The translations under genes were made by a program, and so were the position numbers. Below are positions 16,446 through 26,700 of a DNA stretch of 40,777 nt, piece by piece. Origin of the DNA: Acidobacteriota bacterium (GTDB taxonomy: Bacteria; Acidobacteriota; Terriglobia; Bryobacterales; Bryobacteraceae); contig JACQZR010000270.1 in assembly GCA_016213775.1 (NCBI GenBank), forward strand, positions 1-40,777, written 5' to 3'. The notes beneath the pieces were generated by a model that did not search any database, was not told where the DNA came from, and saw only the letters and a list, made by a program, of their open reading frames with translations. Numbering within the stretch: the stretch's first letter is position 1; every line of letters starts with the position of its first letter.

Positions 16446-16682
16446 ATGTCCACCGCTGCCATGAGAACCCTTCGGCTGCGCCTCCCGGAAGAAACCCTGG
16501 CGCAGATACACGAGTTGTCCGAGCGCAAACAGATCCCGGCAACTTCTCTTGTGACGGATGCAATCGAGAAATTCCTGCGCTCCCCGGCGTGCTCAGAATC
16601 GACGGCGCAGCCGCGTCCCAGGAAACCCTCACGAAGGACAAACAACCCTCAACTGACCAGTAGCCACTTCGAACGCTCCTAG
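16446..16682 (+). CDS. Ribbon-helix-helix (CopG-like) DNA-binding protein
   Basis: A 78-residue protein. Residues 6-45 fit a ribbon-helix-helix domain: a basic beta strand (Arg-Thr-Leu-Arg-Leu-Arg-Leu-Pro), helix 1 (Glu-Glu-Thr-Leu-Ala-Gln-Ile-His-Glu-Leu-Ser) and helix 2 (Ser-Leu-Val-Thr-Asp-Ala-Ile-Glu-Lys-Phe-Leu). The tail from residue 46 is polar, Pro/Ser/Arg-rich and probably disordered. A purine-rich GAAGAAAGG abuts the ATG at 16446; an in-frame ATG at 16461 would keep the whole domain and has a more usual distance to that site. Such proteins act as dimeric repressors or as antitoxins. It follows the hydrolase stop by 10 bases and precedes the NYN nuclease, with which it could form a regulatory pair. 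Confidence 0.72.
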   Translation: MSTAAMRTLRLRLPEETLAQIHELSERKQIPATSLVTDAIEKFLRSPACSESTAQPRPRKPSRRTNNPQLTSSHFERS

Positions 16683-16772
16683 CGGATTTGAGCTATTCTG
16701 GAGTTGATCTTGCCCTTGGCAGTACGCTTGCCACCGATCCAGGCAATGCCGAGCCCAAGGGCATTATTTCAT

Positions 16773-17441
16773 ATGCCCACGGCCATACTGGTTGATGGAG
16801 GCTATTTCATCAAACGGTTCCGCAAGGTTGCCATCCCTTCTCACCACTACGATCCAGCAGTCGCTGCCAAGGATCTTTTCACTTGGTGCCTCAAGCACCT
16901 TGATGACAAAGATACGGGCCGGCGCGAACTGTACCGGATCTTCTTCTACGATTGCGCGCCGCTCACCAAGAAGGCGCACAATCCGGTGTCCAAACAAGCG
17001 GTGGATTTTTCGCAGACTCCCGAGGCCAACTTCCGCCTGCAACTCCACTCCGAGTTGCGCAAGCGAAGGAAGCTCCCGCTACGCCTGGGACGGCTGTCCG
17101 ATCAAGCCCATTGGTCGATCAATCCCGAGGTCACCAGGAACCTGCTTGCCGGCAAAGCGACGCTGGCCTCGCTAACCCCCGCGGACGTTCACTACGAAGT
17201 CCGGCAGAAGGGTGTGGACATGCGGATCGGTCTGGACATCGCCTCCCTCGCCTTCAAGCGCCAGGTGGATCAAATCGTCCTCATTGCCGGCGATTCCGAT
17301 TTCGTCCCAGCCGCCAAACTGGCGCGCCGCGAAGGCATCGACTTCATCCTCGACCCCATGTGGCACCCGATTCCCGAAGATCTGCACGAGCACATCGACG
17401 GCCTGCGATCGACGTGTCCGCAGCCGCCCGGGCAGGTTTGA
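16773..17441 (+). CDS. NYN-domain (PIN-like) nuclease, LabA/DUF88 family
   Basis: A 222-residue protein. The N-terminal Ala-Ile-Leu-Val-Asp-Gly-Gly-Tyr-Phe (Asp8 of the first strand) and the later Ile-Ala-Gly-Asp-Ser-Asp-Phe-Val-Pro (near residue 172) are the acidic metal-binding motifs of NYN domains, which cleave RNA. A Lys/Arg-rich stretch near 95-105 may bind RNA. I chose ATG 16773, six bases before the first strand, preceded by AAGGG at about 12 bases; an in-frame ATG at 16746 is possible. Proteins of this family act in RNA processing or as toxins/defence effectors. Its stop is directly adjacent to the stop of the convergent DUF4365 gene, and a DNA-binding RHH gene lies upstream. Confidence 0.82.
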   Translation: MPTAILVDGGYFIKRFRKVAIPSHHYDPAVAAKDLFTWCLKHLDDKDTGRRELYRIFFYDCAPLTKKAHNPVSKQAVDFSQTPEANFRLQLHSELRKRRKLPLRLGRLSDQAHWSINPEVTRNLLAGKATLASLTPADVHYEVRQKGVDMRIGLDIASLAFKRQVDQIVLIAGDSDFVPAAKLARREGIDFILDPMWHPIPEDLHEHIDGLRSTCPQPPGQV

Positions 17442-17906
17442 TTACTTTCCCAGCACCTTATCCCGCCACCGCCGCACGCTCATCGCATCAAACCGCTCAG
17501 CTTCAAACTCAATCTGCTTCACCGGATTCCTGCCGTTGTTGGTGGCTTTGCGCAGCCAGTCGCGGATTTCCATCCACCGGATGACGCCTTCCGAGTTGCG
17601 GTGGACCAGCATGACATGTGAGTCGTGGTCCATCCAATACCGCACATGATCGGGTTTCTTGATGGTGAAAATATCCTTGTCGTCGCGCTCGCGGTGATAC
17701 AGGTACGTGTCGCCGGACTTCAGTTGCAGGTAGATCCGCTTCGCCGCCGCGCGCCCATCAGGGAGTTTGAATTCGATTTCGGCGTCGATGCCGTGGTCGG
17801 CAACGGTGAGTTCGCAGCAGATCTGTCCGGCGAGGGATGCCGTGGCGATCACGTAACCAACCAGTGCACGCTCCTTGCTCTCGTTGTCCAACTTTTCATC
17901 GGACAT
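17442..17906 (-). CDS. DUF4365 protein with PD-(D/E)XK-like motif
   Basis: A 154-residue protein matching DUF4365 in plan. The segment His-Gly-Ile-Asp41-Ala-Glu43-Ile-Glu45 followed by Tyr-Leu-Gln61-Leu-Lys63-Ser-Gly is the Asp...Gln-x-Lys pattern of Mrr-like PD-(D/E)XK nucleases, then comes a Tyr-Trp-Met/Leu-x-His strand typical of DUF4365. This makes a DNA or RNA nuclease possible, though the family has no settled function and some members sit in defence loci. I chose the ATG at 17906; the open frame extends upstream to 18032 but those 42 residues look non-native. It is tail to tail with the NYN gene, with no base between the stops. Confidence 0.75.
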   Translation of the reverse strand: MSDEKLDNESKERALVGYVIATASLAGQICCELTVADHGIDAEIEFKLPDGRAAAKRIYLQLKSGDTYLYHRERDDKDIFTIKKPDHVRYWMDHDSHVMLVHRNSEGVIRWMEIRDWLRKATNNGRNPVKQIEFEAERFDAMSVRRWRDKVLGK

Positions 17907-18049
17907 CTTCTGCCATTCCAGGACGAGCCGGCGATGGCCGCACGGTAGCTGATGTGCAGAAGCGCAAGCCGGCAGCCCCACTGCGCCAGCTAAGGCCGTC
18001 ATCAGATTTAGAACGATTGAGGCGCCTGGCACGATGAAATCCCGACTGA

Positions 18050-18637
18050 CTATCGCGCGGGCGCGAAAGGCCCGAGAGAACGCGCCGGGCCGATGCGGCG
18101 CGCTTCGATCTTCTGGTCTTCCTTGGACCAGGTTTTGCCGCCGTCCATAGAGCGGTCGGCGGTCCAGGAGAAGCGATCGGGCTGGATGTTGTAGTAGCGG
18201 ATCCGCAGGATCGACGTGGTTCCGGTGGCGACGCCGAACTTCTGCTCGATGTGGACTTCACTGCCAACACGCTGCGCCGTGCCCACGTCCTGTAAGCCGC
18301 CGCCCTCGACCATCCCGACGAGTTCCCAGCGATCAAGTCCGGCGTTGTAGGAGCGCAGGGTGGAGGTGACGTACCAGGTTTCGCGGTTGTCGCCGACCAC
18401 GCGGAATTCATCGAGGATTTGTCCTGTGACGAGACGCACGGCCGTCCAATAGCCCTTGCCTGGCCCATGTTCTTTCGAGACGGTAGTGAATCCCCATTCG
18501 CCGAGCAGGTAGTCGAAATCGCCTTTGTGGACGTCGAATGAAGCCTTGAGCTCTTTCGAGGTCTTCTTCTTTGCGGGTGTTTGCGCCGCCAGCATCGCGA
18601 CGACCAGCGCGCTTATCAGCAGACGAAGTGTAGCCAT
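18050..18637 (-). CDS. Secreted lipocalin-like (DUF1579-type) protein
   Basis: A 195-residue protein with a signal peptide (residues 1-19, cleavage near Leu-Ala-Ala-Gln) and a Lys-rich stretch after it. The body is a beta-rich domain: Phe-Asp-Tyr-Leu-Leu-Gly-Glu-Trp (about 41-48) is the classic opening of DUF1579/lipocalin-like secreted proteins of Acidobacteriota, followed by alternating strands such as Trp-Tyr-Val-Thr-Ser-Thr and Arg-Phe-Ser-Trp-Thr-Ala. It probably folds as a small barrel in the periplasm; a ligand is not known. It stands alone, divergent from the next secreted protein with 84 bases between starts. Confidence 0.75.
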   Translation of the reverse strand: MATLRLLISALVVAMLAAQTPAKKKTSKELKASFDVHKGDFDYLLGEWGFTTVSKEHGPGKGYWTAVRLVTGQILDEFRVVGDNRETWYVTSTLRSYNAGLDRWELVGMVEGGGLQDVGTAQRVGSEVHIEQKFGVATGTTSILRIRYYNIQPDRFSWTADRSMDGGKTWSKEDQKIEARRIGPARSLGPFAPAR

Positions 18638-18721
18638 GTTTCGAGGCTAACATTGAAGGGAACGGACGCGGTCCCAGGGCTGGTGGTGAGGGGTCATCTT
18701 GTGCTATTCCGATTAGCGAAT

Positions 18722-19417
18722 ATGCTGCGTATCGTGCTGCTCGTTTGCGCCTCCCCGCTGGCGGCTCAAACCAGTGTAATCCTCAAGGTTCTTGACGAAG
18801 CAGGAGGTCCAATCGCGGAGGCCGTCACGTGGTACGCAGGCGGATGCGCCAAGTGCGTTACCGCAGCCGATGGTTCCGTCGTCATGAATGCCGGCTCCAG
18901 GTGGCTTGCCATTCGAAAGCCCGGATACGAAACTGCAAGACTCCAACTCAGCGGCGCCGCAATGCAAAGCGTGGTACTCAAGGCGCAGGTACCCCGAGTC
19001 ATTCCGAAGTGTTCTCCAAGTGCAAAAATCACACCGGACTTTGCTCGATGGGGAGCGATTCTTCGCTTCCCGCGGATCCCATCGGTGAAAGTGTCTCGTT
19101 TATCCACCGACGCCGATTATGCAATGCGCGGTTACTATGTTCGCATCGCCGGCGGCTATGCTGGAATCCGGCACGGCACGGGAGCGATGTGGACCCACGG
19201 CGTCCCCAATGATAATGACTTCCAGCAATCGATAGAATACCGCGAGGCGGTGTTAACGACAGCGACGAGGGTGTTGGTTGACGCTCGCGGACGGCTTGCT
19301 TCGGGCGAGGTGTGGCGATACGTCGGCATGATCGGCGAAAGCGCCTCCTATAACACCAAGGACCGGCAGGCTGCGGCACTGCTCGACAAGGTTCTCGACG
19401 GCGTCTGTGCCCAGTAG
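18722..19417 (+). CDS. Secreted protein with carboxypeptidase-regulatory-like N-domain
   Basis: A 231-residue protein not assigned to a named family. I start at ATG 18722 because it opens a clear signal peptide (Met-Leu-Arg-Ile then a hydrophobic run to Leu-Ala-Ala-Gln, about residue 16); the frame is open further upstream but unconserved. Residues 18-85 form a beta domain of the carboxypeptidase-regulatory kind (Val-Leu-Asp-Glu-Ala-Gly-Gly-Pro-Ile, Ala-Asp-Gly-Ser-Val, Lys-Pro-Gly-Tyr-Glu). The C-terminal part, about 100-231, contains His-Gly-Val-Pro-Asn-Asp and no motif I know. Two cysteines (Cys34, Cys37) could form a disulfide. It ends 31 bases before the pyruvate carboxylase start. Confidence 0.65.
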   Translation: MLRIVLLVCASPLAAQTSVILKVLDEAGGPIAEAVTWYAGGCAKCVTAADGSVVMNAGSRWLAIRKPGYETARLQLSGAAMQSVVLKAQVPRVIPKCSPSAKITPDFARWGAILRFPRIPSVKVSRLSTDADYAMRGYYVRIAGGYAGIRHGTGAMWTHGVPNDNDFQQSIEYREAVLTTATRVLVDARGRLASGEVWRYVGMIGESASYNTKDRQAAALLDKVLDGVCAQ

Positions 19418-19448
19418 TAGCCGCAACCCCCCGTGTTACCCTCAGAGT

Positions 19449-22400
19449 TTGAAGAAACTGCTTGCACTGAACCGCGGCGAGATTGCCATCCGCATCTTTC
19501 GCGCGGCCAATGAACTCCGCCTCCGCACGGTCGCCGTCTATTCCAAAGAGGACCGCCTCAGCCTCCATCGTTTCAAGGCCGACGAAGCCTATCTGATCGG
19601 AGAAGGGAAGGGTCCTGTTCAGGCCTACCTCGACTTTGATGGCATCGTTGCGCTGGCCGCTGAGAAGGGCGTCGATGCGATCCACCCCGGCTACGGCTTT
19701 CTCTCGGAGAACCCCGCGCTCCCTCGCGCCTGCGAGAAGGCCGGAATCACCTTCATAGGACCAAGCCCCGACTTGCTCGATCTGCTCGGCGACAAGCGCG
19801 CCGCCCGCACACTAGCGGAAAAGGCAGGCATTCCGGTTGTCCCCGGCACCAGCGAGCCCATCTCCAAGCTCGAAACGGCTATGTCGCTCGCTGGTCAAAT
19901 CGGTTTCCCGCTGATCATCAAAGCGGCCTTTGGCGGCGGTGGGCGCGGGATGCGCGTGGTGGAGAACCCCGCCGATTTTCCGTCAAGATTCGAGGAAGCG
20001 CGTCAGGAAGCAGCCAACGCCTTCGGCAACGATGCCTGTTTCCTGGAGCGCTACATCCGCCGCGCCCGGCACATCGAAGTGCAGATCCTCGGCGACCGTC
20101 ACGGCAACATTCTTCACCTCTACGAGCGGGATTGCTCCGTCCAGCGCCGTCATCAAAAGGTAGTGGAAGTCGCGCCTGCTGTCGGTCTCGATGCGCGCAT
20201 CCGCCGTGAGCTCGCCGACGCAGCCGTTGCCCTCGCTCGCGAATCCGGCTATTACAACGCCGGCACCGTCGAATTTCTGGTGGACGTCGACACGGGCGAT
20301 TGGTTCTTCATTGAAGTCAACCCGCGGGTGCAGGTGGAACACACGGTCACTGAAATGGTGACCGGCATCGACATCGTCCGCGCCCAGATCCAGATTGCGC
20401 AAGGCCACGCGCTCCACGGCAGGGAGATGAGCCTGCCCGCGCAGGGTGATGTTCCGCTGCATGGGTTCGCCCTCCAATGCCGCGTTACTACGGAGGATCC
20501 GGGCAACAACTTCATCCCCGATTACGGCAAGATCCACACGTACCGTTCTCCCGCCGGGTTCGGCATTCGTCTCGATGGCGCGTCGGCCTACGGCGGCGCA
20601 GTGATCACGCCCTACTACGATTCGCTGCTCGTCAAGATGACGGCCTGGGGCCGGCAGTTCACCGATGCCTGTCAGCGGATGGATCGCGCACTGCGCGAGT
20701 TCCGCATCCGCGGGGTGAAAACCAACATCCCGTTCCTGGAGAACGTCGTCAATCACAGCAATTTCCAAGCCGGGGAGGTTGCGACCAGCTTCCTGGACGA
20801 ACACAAGGAGCTGTTCCGCTTCACGGTCCGGCGCGATCGTGCCACGCGACTGCTCACCTACCTCGGTGACGTGATCGTCAATGGCAACACGGAAGTCGCG
20901 AAAAAGACGAAGCCGGCGGTGATCCGCGAAGCGCCCGTGCCTCCGCACATTTCCTCCGCGCCGCCGGCGGGAACCAAACAGCTTCTCGATGAACTCGGCG
21001 CGGAAGGCTTCGCCGAGTGGACCCGCCGTCAGAAGCGCCTGCTGCTCACCGACACTACCTTCCGCGATGCTCATCAATCGCTGATGGCCACCCGCATGCG
21101 GACCTACGACATGCTGCGCATCGCCAACTATGTAGCGCACTCACTATACAATCTATACAGTCTCGAAATGTGGGGCGGGGCCACCTTCGACGTGGCTCTC
21201 CGCTTCCTCCATGAAGATCCCTGGATGCGGCTGGCACGCCTCCGCGAGGCCATCCCGAACATATGCTTCCAGATGCTGCTGCGCGCCTCCAACGCCGTAG
21301 GCTATACAGCGTACCCTGACAATGTCGTCAAGGAGTTCATTACCGAATCGGCCACCCATGGCATCGATATTTTCCGTGTCTTTGACTCGCTCAACTGGCT
21401 GCCGAACATGAAAGTTCCGATGGAAGCTGTACGCAAAACGGGCCGCATCTGTGAAGCCGCGGTCTGCTACACCGGCGACATCCTCGATCCCAAACGCGAC
21501 AAGTACCCGCTCACCTACTACGTCAAGATGGCCAAGCAACTGGAGCGCATGGGCGCGCACATCATCGCCATCAAGGACATGGCCGGGCTCGTCAAACCCT
21601 ACGCTGCCGAGAAGTTGGTGAAGGCGCTTCGCGATGAGGTAGCCCTGCCGGTTCACTTCCATACGCATGACACCAGCGGCATCAACGCGTCTTCGATTCT
21701 GAAGGCAGGCGAGGCCGGTGTCGACGCCGCCGATGGCGCGCTTGCTTCGATGTCGGGCACTACCTCGCAGCCGAATCTGAACTCGATCGTTGCCGCGCTC
21801 GCCAACACGAAACGCGATAGCGGCCTCGACCTCGACGCGCTCAACGTTTGCTCCGATTACTGGGAGACGGTCCGCTCCCACTACTCCCCATTTGATTCCG
21901 CGCCGAAGTCCGGGACTGCGGAGGTCTACCTCCACGAAATGCCCGGCGGCCAGTACACCAACCTCAAAGAGCAGGCCAACTCGATGGGCCTCGGCGAGAA
22001 GTGGCCGCAGATCGCCCGCATGTACGCTGACGTGAACATGGCCTTCGGCGACATCGTCAAGGTGACCCCGTCGAGCAAGGTGGTCGGCGACCTCGCGATC
22101 TTCCTGGTCAGCCACGGCATGAGCATCCAGGAGTTCCTCAACCTCGGTCCCGACCATTCGATCACGATTCCGAATTCAGTGGTGGAAATGATCTCCGGAG
22201 ACCTTGGAGAGCCTGACGGCGGCTGGCCGAGGAACGTCGTCGAGGTGGTGCTCAAAGGTGGCAAGCCGCGCAAAGGCCGTCCCGGTGCGCACCTCGCCCC
22301 GGCCGACCTCATCGAGACCGCAGCGCAGGTGGAGAAACGCACCGGTCAGAAGCCCACCCGGACCGACCTGATGAGTTACCTCATGTACCCCGAGGTATTC

Positions 22401-22886
22401 ACTAAGTTCGCAAAGAACCGCCAGATGTGGGGTGACATAGATGTTCTTCCCACTCCGCAGTTCTTCTACGGAATGGACAAAGGCTCGGAGATTACCATCG
22501 AAATCGAACCCGGAAAATTGCTAATCGTTAAGTTCCTCGCTGTCAGTGAACCCCATCCCGACGGTACTCGCACCGTGTTCTTTGAATTGAACGGGCAGCC
22601 CCGCGAAGTGGTGGTACGCGACAAGTCTCTGCAAGTGACAACGGCGGCGCGCGTCAAAGCCGACCCCGCCAACCCCGGTCATGTGGGCGCGCCAATTCCG
22701 GGTGTGGTGAGCAGTATCGCCGTGGAAGTGGGTCAGAAGGTGAAGAAGGGGGACCGGGTGCTGGTGATGGACGCAATGAAGATGCAGACCACCGTCTATG
22801 CCCCCATCGATGGCACTGTCAACAAACTGGAAGTCAAGGTCAGCCAGAGCGTCGAGCCCAAAGACCTGCTCTTAGTGATTAGCTGA
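19449..22886 (+). CDS. pyc: Pyruvate carboxylase
   Basis: A 1145-residue biotin enzyme that carboxylates pyruvate to oxaloacetate, refilling the TCA cycle. Order: biotin carboxylase (about 1-450, with His-Pro-Gly-Tyr-Gly-Phe-Leu-Ser-Glu and the ATP-grasp Gly-rich loop Gly-Gly-Gly-Gly-Arg-Gly-Met-Arg), carboxyltransferase (about 515-800, opening Asp-Thr-Thr-Phe-Arg-Asp-Ala-His-Gln-Ser, with His-Thr-His-Asp metal site), allosteric/tetramer domain, and C-terminal biotinyl domain with Ala-Met-Lys1111-Met carrying biotin. Length is normal. The start is TTG at 19449, giving Met-Lys-Lys-Leu-Leu-Ala-Leu-Asn-Arg-Gly-Glu-Ile; a GTG at 19407 would overlap the upstream gene. The stop is 3 bases from the convergent PEP-CTERM gene. 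Confidence 0.96.
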   Translation: MKKLLALNRGEIAIRIFRAANELRLRTVAVYSKEDRLSLHRFKADEAYLIGEGKGPVQAYLDFDGIVALAAEKGVDAIHPGYGFLSENPALPRACEKAGITFIGPSPDLLDLLGDKRAARTLAEKAGIPVVPGTSEPISKLETAMSLAGQIGFPLIIKAAFGGGGRGMRVVENPADFPSRFEEARQEAANAFGNDACFLERYIRRARHIEVQILGDRHGNILHLYERDCSVQRRHQKVVEVAPAVGLDARIRRELADAAVALARESGYYNAGTVEFLVDVDTGDWFFIEVNPRVQVEHTVTEMVTGIDIVRAQIQIAQGHALHGREMSLPAQGDVPLHGFALQCRVTTEDPGNNFIPDYGKIHTYRSPAGFGIRLDGASAYGGAVITPYYDSLLVKMTAWGRQFTDACQRMDRALREFRIRGVKTNIPFLENVVNHSNFQAGEVATSFLDEHKELFRFTVRRDRATRLLTYLGDVIVNGNTEVAKKTKPAVIREAPVPPHISSAPPAGTKQLLDELGAEGFAEWTRRQKRLLLTDTTFRDAHQSLMATRMRTYDMLRIANYVAHSLYNLYSLEMWGGATFDVALRFLHEDPWMRLARLREAIPNICFQMLLRASNAVGYTAYPDNVVKEFITESATHGIDIFRVFDSLNWLPNMKVPMEAVRKTGRICEAAVCYTGDILDPKRDKYPLTYYVKMAKQLERMGAHIIAIKDMAGLVKPYAAEKLVKALRDEVALPVHFHTHDTSGINASSILKAGEAGVDAADGALASMSGTTSQPNLNSIVAALANTKRDSGLDLDALNVCSDYWETVRSHYSPFDSAPKSGTAEVYLHEMPGGQYTNLKEQANSMGLGEKWPQIARMYADVNMAFGDIVKVTPSSKVVGDLAIFLVSHGMSIQEFLNLGPDHSITIPNSVVEMISGDLGEPDGGWPRNVVEVVLKGGKPRKGRPGAHLAPADLIETAAQVEKRTGQKPTRTDLMSYLMYPEVFTKFAKNRQMWGDIDVLPTPQFFYGMDKGSEITIEIEPGKLLIVKFLAVSEPHPDGTRTVFFELNGQPREVVVRDKSLQVTTAARVKADPANPGHVGAPIPGVVSSIAVEVGQKVKKGDRVLVMDAMKMQTTVYAPIDGTVNKLEVKVSQSVEPKDLLLVIS

Positions 22887-22889
22887 GTA

Positions 22890-23546
22890 CTACCGCCGCG
22901 CACGCCGCAGCAGCCACAATCCGAGAATTGCCGCGCCGGCCAGTCCCGAAGTGGCAGGTTCGGGGATGGCTGTGTCGGCATCCGCCTGAAGCTCAAAATA
23001 CAGGTTCGCGTCCTGGAAGTTCGCCTGGAGGAACCCGTTGGCGTCGCGAGCAATGGCGAAAGTCGGATCGCTAATCCCGATTGTCGGGCCCCCGTAAAGA
23101 TCGGGTCCGACTATGTCGACGCCGTTGCTCTGGTTGGCGATGGAAAGCGTGAAGATAAGATCCGTGGGAACCAGCAGACTCGGCAAAGCGAACGACACAA
23201 CGAAACCTGTGAGACCGCCACCGAGGGGTGCGGCGATTCCGGTCAGAGTGAAATCCCCACCGATTTGCGAGCCGACAGGGTTTGCCACGTTGGGCCCAAC
23301 GTTGAAGAATCGCAGCGTAGTGTCGAAAGTCCCGGCTGCTCCGGCATTATAGAACTCCACCGAGGCGAGAGTGGCCAGACGGTTGGTGCCTGCGAGTTGG
23401 ATCTGGTCGCCGATCTGGGTGTAGCTGCCCTGGAAGTAGGAGAGCGATTGGCCGAGGTCGTTGGTCACGTTGCTGTACACCACGGCCCCGAACGCCTGGC
23501 CAGCCAGAGTGATCGCAAACAGCAAGGATAAGGTAATCCGTTTCAC
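22890..23546 (-). CDS. PEP-CTERM sorting-domain protein
   Basis: A 218-residue exported protein. Residues 1-20 are a signal peptide and the last 25 residues are a PEP-CTERM tag: Ile-Pro-Glu-Pro (194-197), a hydrophobic helix and Arg-Arg-Ala-Arg-Arg at the end. The tag directs the protein to the exosortase/EpsH pathway, linked to exopolysaccharide. The body is a beta-rich domain with Gly/Asn/Thr-rich strands and no named fold. The start is GTG at 23546, preceded by a strong AGGAGGAA site. No exosortase gene is in the window, so the sorting enzyme must be elsewhere. It is divergent from the giant surface protein, with 218 bases between starts. Confidence 0.85.
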   Translation of the reverse strand: MKRITLSLLFAITLAGQAFGAVVYSNVTNDLGQSLSYFQGSYTQIGDQIQLAGTNRLATLASVEFYNAGAAGTFDTTLRFFNVGPNVANPVGSQIGGDFTLTGIAAPLGGGLTGFVVSFALPSLLVPTDLIFTLSIANQSNGVDIVGPDLYGGPTIGISDPTFAIARDANGFLQANFQDANLYFELQADADTAIPEPATSGLAGAAILGLWLLRRARR

Positions 23547-23764
23547 AAAATTCCTCCTGGGACGCCAAGAGCTTGGTTTTCGCTCTTGAGTAGCCCGTGC
23601 ATTGAATCATATCACGCGCGTCAATAGCCAGCAGTACCAGTGGAGCCTATTTTAAGGGGGCCACCAGGAAACCGTTGGAAAATTGCATTATCGGGGCTTC
23701 TTTCGGAGACCTTTATGATAGAATACGGCTCACGGCTGGGACCGGAATTTGCCACGGAGGGACT

Positions 23765-26700
23765 ATGTTTGAACTCAGGAAGCTCGTGTGCGCGGCCATT
23801 GGCATTCATTTTGTGACGCTTGCGTACGGTGCTGCGCCGCAGGTATCGACGGTGCCCGCAAACGCCTTAGACCGTTCGCAGGCCCATGTAACCTACTCTT
23901 CACGCAGCATCACGCTCAAAGGGGCGTCCTCGGCGCAGGGCCGTCACATAAAGGCTACGTGGGACTTCGGTGATCGCAGCCAGCCCGTCAGTTTTTCTTT
24001 GGAACAGGGCTACGATGCGGGCGTCCAGCACACCTATTTTGGAACTGCCGGGACCGAATTTACCGCAATGCTGACCGTTGAGGACACGACAACAGGCGAA
24101 TCCTCTTCGGCTGTGTACCGTGTGGTTCTCCGGGAAAAGAGCCTCGCGGTAGAGTATGCGGTGGCAATCGACGAAGCTCTGTGGTACCTCCACAAGGCCA
24201 TGCGCCGCGATCCGGCCAACGTCACTTCCTGGAACCTTTTGGCGATGGAAAGCCAGGGGTTCGTCGCTTCCGGTGATAGCTCGAATCCTTATACGGAAAC
24301 TGTGGCTGGTGCACTGGCGCAGCTCATGAGCATGCCCGCGGGCAGCCGCGACGACGCCTTCTATGAGGCGATGGCGCGTTCCGGATCCCCGGACGCCGGC
24401 GCTCTACTGGCGCGGTCCGGCAGCAACGTCCGGTCGGCGCGCAAGCGGCTCGGACTCACCAACAAAGAAGACCTGGCATCGCGGCTCCGGGCACTGGCGG
24501 CCGCCGGCACTGGCCGTCCGGATGCGGAGTGGATGCGGCTGGAGGCCCAACTCCGCGATCAGAACAACTTCGATCTGCCCGTTGCCACACTCTATGAACT
24601 GAGCGAGGCCCTGCGCAATCACGCCACCAACGGCGAGCCCAGCCCGTTGAAGACGATCGAGTCCGAGACGATGGGCGCGATTGATTGGTTCAGCGCCGAA
24701 GCCTCGTTGGGCGCATCCACCGATGGCGTGGCGCGAGTGGCACTCAGCCGTCAGCGGGCCGACGGCTCGTTCCCCAATGACCCCGACTCCACGGCGAAAG
24801 TGATCCTGATGGGCGCGGTCCCACCGGGCAACTCGGTAACGAACGTCACTTCGCAGTTGACCATCACCACATCCCCGTACGTCTACTATCGGGCCAACGC
24901 AACCTATCGCACCAACCTTACGATCACCAACAACACGGGATCCGTGATCGTTGGGCCGTTCACCGCGGGCATCCTGAACCTGGCGGTCGGCGCGACTTTC
25001 GTGAACGGCAATGGCACGTTCAACGGATGGCCCTACATAAATATTCCTGGCGCCGCGAACCTCGCTCCCGGCGGATCTGCAGTGGTTCAGTTGCAGTTCA
25101 CTGTTTTGCCGGGCGTGTTGATCACGTTCAACAAGGTGATCTACGCCGGCACGTTCCCCCCGTCCGCGCTCGCTGTAGGTTGTCCGGCCTCCACGGGGAC
25201 CGATGGCGTTGCGTATTCGTCTTCACTGGTGGGCAGTGGCGGATCGCTTGCCTATACCTATTCCATCGGGCCAGGCTCGCTGCCGAGTCCGTTGATTCTG
25301 AATCCCGCTACCGGCGCCATCACGGGCACGCCAACCGGAACGGGGACGGCCAACTTTACGGCCAATATCTCCGATTCGGCGGCGACTGTTCCGCAGACCG
25401 CGAGCACACCCTGCACGATCACGATCTCGGCTGTGTCACAGCCAGACCTGACGATTGCGAAATCGCACACTGGCAACTTCACGCAAGGCTCGTCGGGAAA
25501 CACATATTCGGTGGTGGTAACGAACTCAGGCGCGGGGGATAAGACGGCCGGTCAGGCTGTCTCGGTGACCGATGCACCGCCCACGGGACTGACCGTGACA
25601 GGCATGACGGGGTCCGGCTGGACGTGTACGACGCTGCCCACATGCACGCGCAACGACTTACTGGCCGCGGCTGGTTCCTACCCGGCGATCACTGTAACGG
25701 TCACAGTGGCGTCCAATGCCACCTCGCCGCAAGTGAACTCCATCAGCGTCACCACGGCGCAATCGGAAAGCAATAGCGGGAACAACACAGCCACGGATTC
25801 CACGACCATCGTGCAACCGGACCTGACGATCACGAAGACGCACACTGGCGATTTCGCGCAGAGTTCGACGGGCAACGAGTACACAGTCACGGTGAGCAAC
25901 ACCGGCGCAGGGGACAAACTGTCCGGTCAGGCAGTGTCGGTCACCGATGCGCCGCCGACGGGACTGACGGTGACGGCAATGAGCGGCGCAGGCTGGACTT
26001 GCACGACGCTGCCTACATGTACGCGGTCGGATGCGCTTGCAGCCGCGGCCTCCTATCCGGCGATCACGGTAACGGTTTCGGTGGCTGCTAACGCCACGTC
26101 CCCGCAGGTGAACTCGATCAGTGTCACCACGGCGCAGAGCGAAAGCAATGCCGCGAACAACACGGCAACCGATTCGACGAACATCACGGTAGCCGGACAG
26201 CCCGATTTGACGATCACGAAGACCCATACGGGCAACTTCACCCAGGGCTCTACCGGCAACAATTATACGGTTGTCGTTACCAACTCAGGCGCAGGCGACA
26301 AGACCGCCGGGCAGTCGGTTTCGGTGACGGACGCTCCACCGACGGGACTGACGGTAACGGCGATGAGCGGCCCAGGCTGGACCTGTACCACGCTGCCCAC
26401 TTGCACCCGTACGGACCTGCTGGCTGCCGCCGGCTCTTACCCGGCGCTCACCGTAACAGTGAGCGTGGCATCCAACGCAACGTCCCCTCAGGTGAATTCG
26501 ATCAGTGTCACAACAGCGCAGAGTGAAAGCAACGCAGCCAACAACACGGCCACGGACAGCACCACGATTGTGCAACCGGACTTGACGATCACGAAGACGC
26601 ACAGCGGCAACTTCGTGCAAGGATCCACCGGGAACGACTACACGGTGACGGTCACCAATTCCGGAACCGGCAGCAAGCTCGCGGGCCAGGCGGTGTCAGT

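Noticed and set aside
17907-18032. N-terminal extension of the DUF4365 protein
   Set aside because: The 42 extra residues look unlike the family start, and ATG 17906 opens directly before the conserved part.
19983-21140. Minus-strand open frame of 385 codons inside pyruvate carboxylase
   Set aside because: Antisense to highly conserved catalytic sequence; no start context or motif.
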